A stretch of 6,380 nucleotides of DNA, from NCBI GenBank assembly GCA_031282225.1, contig JAITEC010000145.1, positions 1 through 6,380 of the forward strand. The letters are read 5' to 3'. The notes under the pieces were generated by a model. The model was not told the origin of the DNA, did not search any database, and worked only from the letters and a program-made list of their open reading frames with translations. Below are positions 6,289 to 6,380 of this stretch, piece after piece. The translations under genes and the position numbers were made by a program. Position 1 is the stretch's first letter. The number at the start of each line of letters is the position of its first letter. The DNA comes from Oscillospiraceae bacterium (lineage in GTDB: Bacteria > Bacillota > Clostridia > Oscillospirales > Oscillospiraceae).

Positions 6289-6292
6289 TTAA

Positions 6293-6380
6293 ATTTCGCA
6301 TTTTCCGGGGATTCAGTCCCCGGAAAATGCTCTCTGCGAGCGTCACAACGCGAGAACTAAGCCTTCGTATCTCGTTTGTT
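6293..6380. repeat. Terminal direct repeat, right copy
   Basis: This repeats positions 1-88 without a visible mismatch up to the last base of the window, including the 14-bp hairpin (6298-6330). It continues directly from the inverted-repeat region downstream of recQ. If the molecule is circular, this copy is the same DNA as 1-88 and should be removed. If not, it is a second genomic copy. Confidence 0.93.
6298..6330. repeat. Perfect 14-bp hairpin inside the right terminal repeat
   Basis: Second occurrence of the hairpin described at 6-38, with the same arms and the same TTCAG loop. Here it lies about 235 bases downstream of the recQ stop and could form the 3' end of the recQ transcript. Confidence 0.85.

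Larger units (their letters stand above)
6063..6292. other. Non-coding region with several inverted repeats downstream of recQ
   Basis: No convincing gene lies here. From left to right there are: a short stem CGCC/GGCG followed by ATTTTAG (6117-6136), a weak terminator candidate; the palindrome AACAATTGTT (6139-6148); the hairpin ATTTATTC/GAATAAAT (6174-6194); the near-perfect palindrome TTTCGCCG-A-CGGCGAAA (6226-6242); and a wide inverted repeat AATTTTTGC/GCAAAAATT (about 6246-6288) enclosing GGGCGCCC. The region is AT-rich compared with the genes and runs straight into the terminal repeat. It could be the rest of a dispersed repeat unit or the end of the transcript. Confidence 0.6.

Noticed and set aside
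1..6292. A true small plasmid
   Set aside because: There is no replication initiator, relaxase, partition or toxin-antitoxin gene, and the cargo is chromosomal in character. Circularity is kept as an open question because of the terminal overlap, but a plasmid is not supported.
6211..6380. Short GTG-initiated frame running into the right terminal repeat
   Set aside because: It has no ribosome binding site, a very Arg-rich composition and lies across several palindromes. It looks like chance reading of a non-coding repeat.
6063..6380. CRISPR array or tRNA gene
   Set aside because: The repeats here are single inverted pairs, not regularly spaced direct repeats. No cloverleaf with a T-loop consensus was seen.

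Overview
The window (6,380 bp, mostly GC-rich) carries five complete genes, all on the + strand. A SAM-dependent methyltransferase is followed by a FecCD-type iron/siderophore/cobalamin ABC importer (permease, ATPase, substrate-binding lipoprotein) and then a full-length RecQ DNA helicase. The AAGGAG-type ribosome binding sites, TTGACA/TATAAT-like promoters and lipoprotein-type binding protein suggest a GC-rich Firmicute, probably a member of Clostridia. About 11 of 19 Ile codons in the binding-protein gene are ATA, which is unusual for GC-rich DNA. The taxonomic guess is inference; no rRNA or other marker is present.

Layout. Positions 1-216 hold a hairpin-rich repeat and then a good promoter (TTGCCA, 17 bp, TATCAT with an extended -10 TG) flanked by a dyad. 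The methyltransferase (217-1128), permease (1098-2171) and ATPase (2168-2935) overlap one another and form one translationally coupled unit. A 183-bp AT-rich gap follows, with four helically phased TTTAC repeats and a near-consensus promoter (TTGACA, 17 bp, TAAAAT). It drives the binding protein (3119-4189), and recQ starts one base after that stop (4191-6062). The last 230 bp before the terminal repeat contain several inverted repeats and no convincing gene.

How the genes work together. The lipoprotein should capture a metal chelate or corrinoid outside the cell. The permease dimer and ATPase dimer would import it. The methyltransferase may act on the ligand, its chelator or an intracellular product, but the sequence does not say which. 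The second promoter would allow more binding protein to be made than membrane components. RecQ has no obvious role in uptake and is probably a co-transcribed neighbour.

The first 88 bases are repeated exactly as the last 88 bases. The window is therefore either a closed circle of about 6,292 bp written with its overlap, or a chromosomal segment whose assembly stopped in two copies of a dispersed hairpin repeat. The second reading is favoured because the genes are chromosomal in character and no replication, mobilisation or recombinase gene is present.
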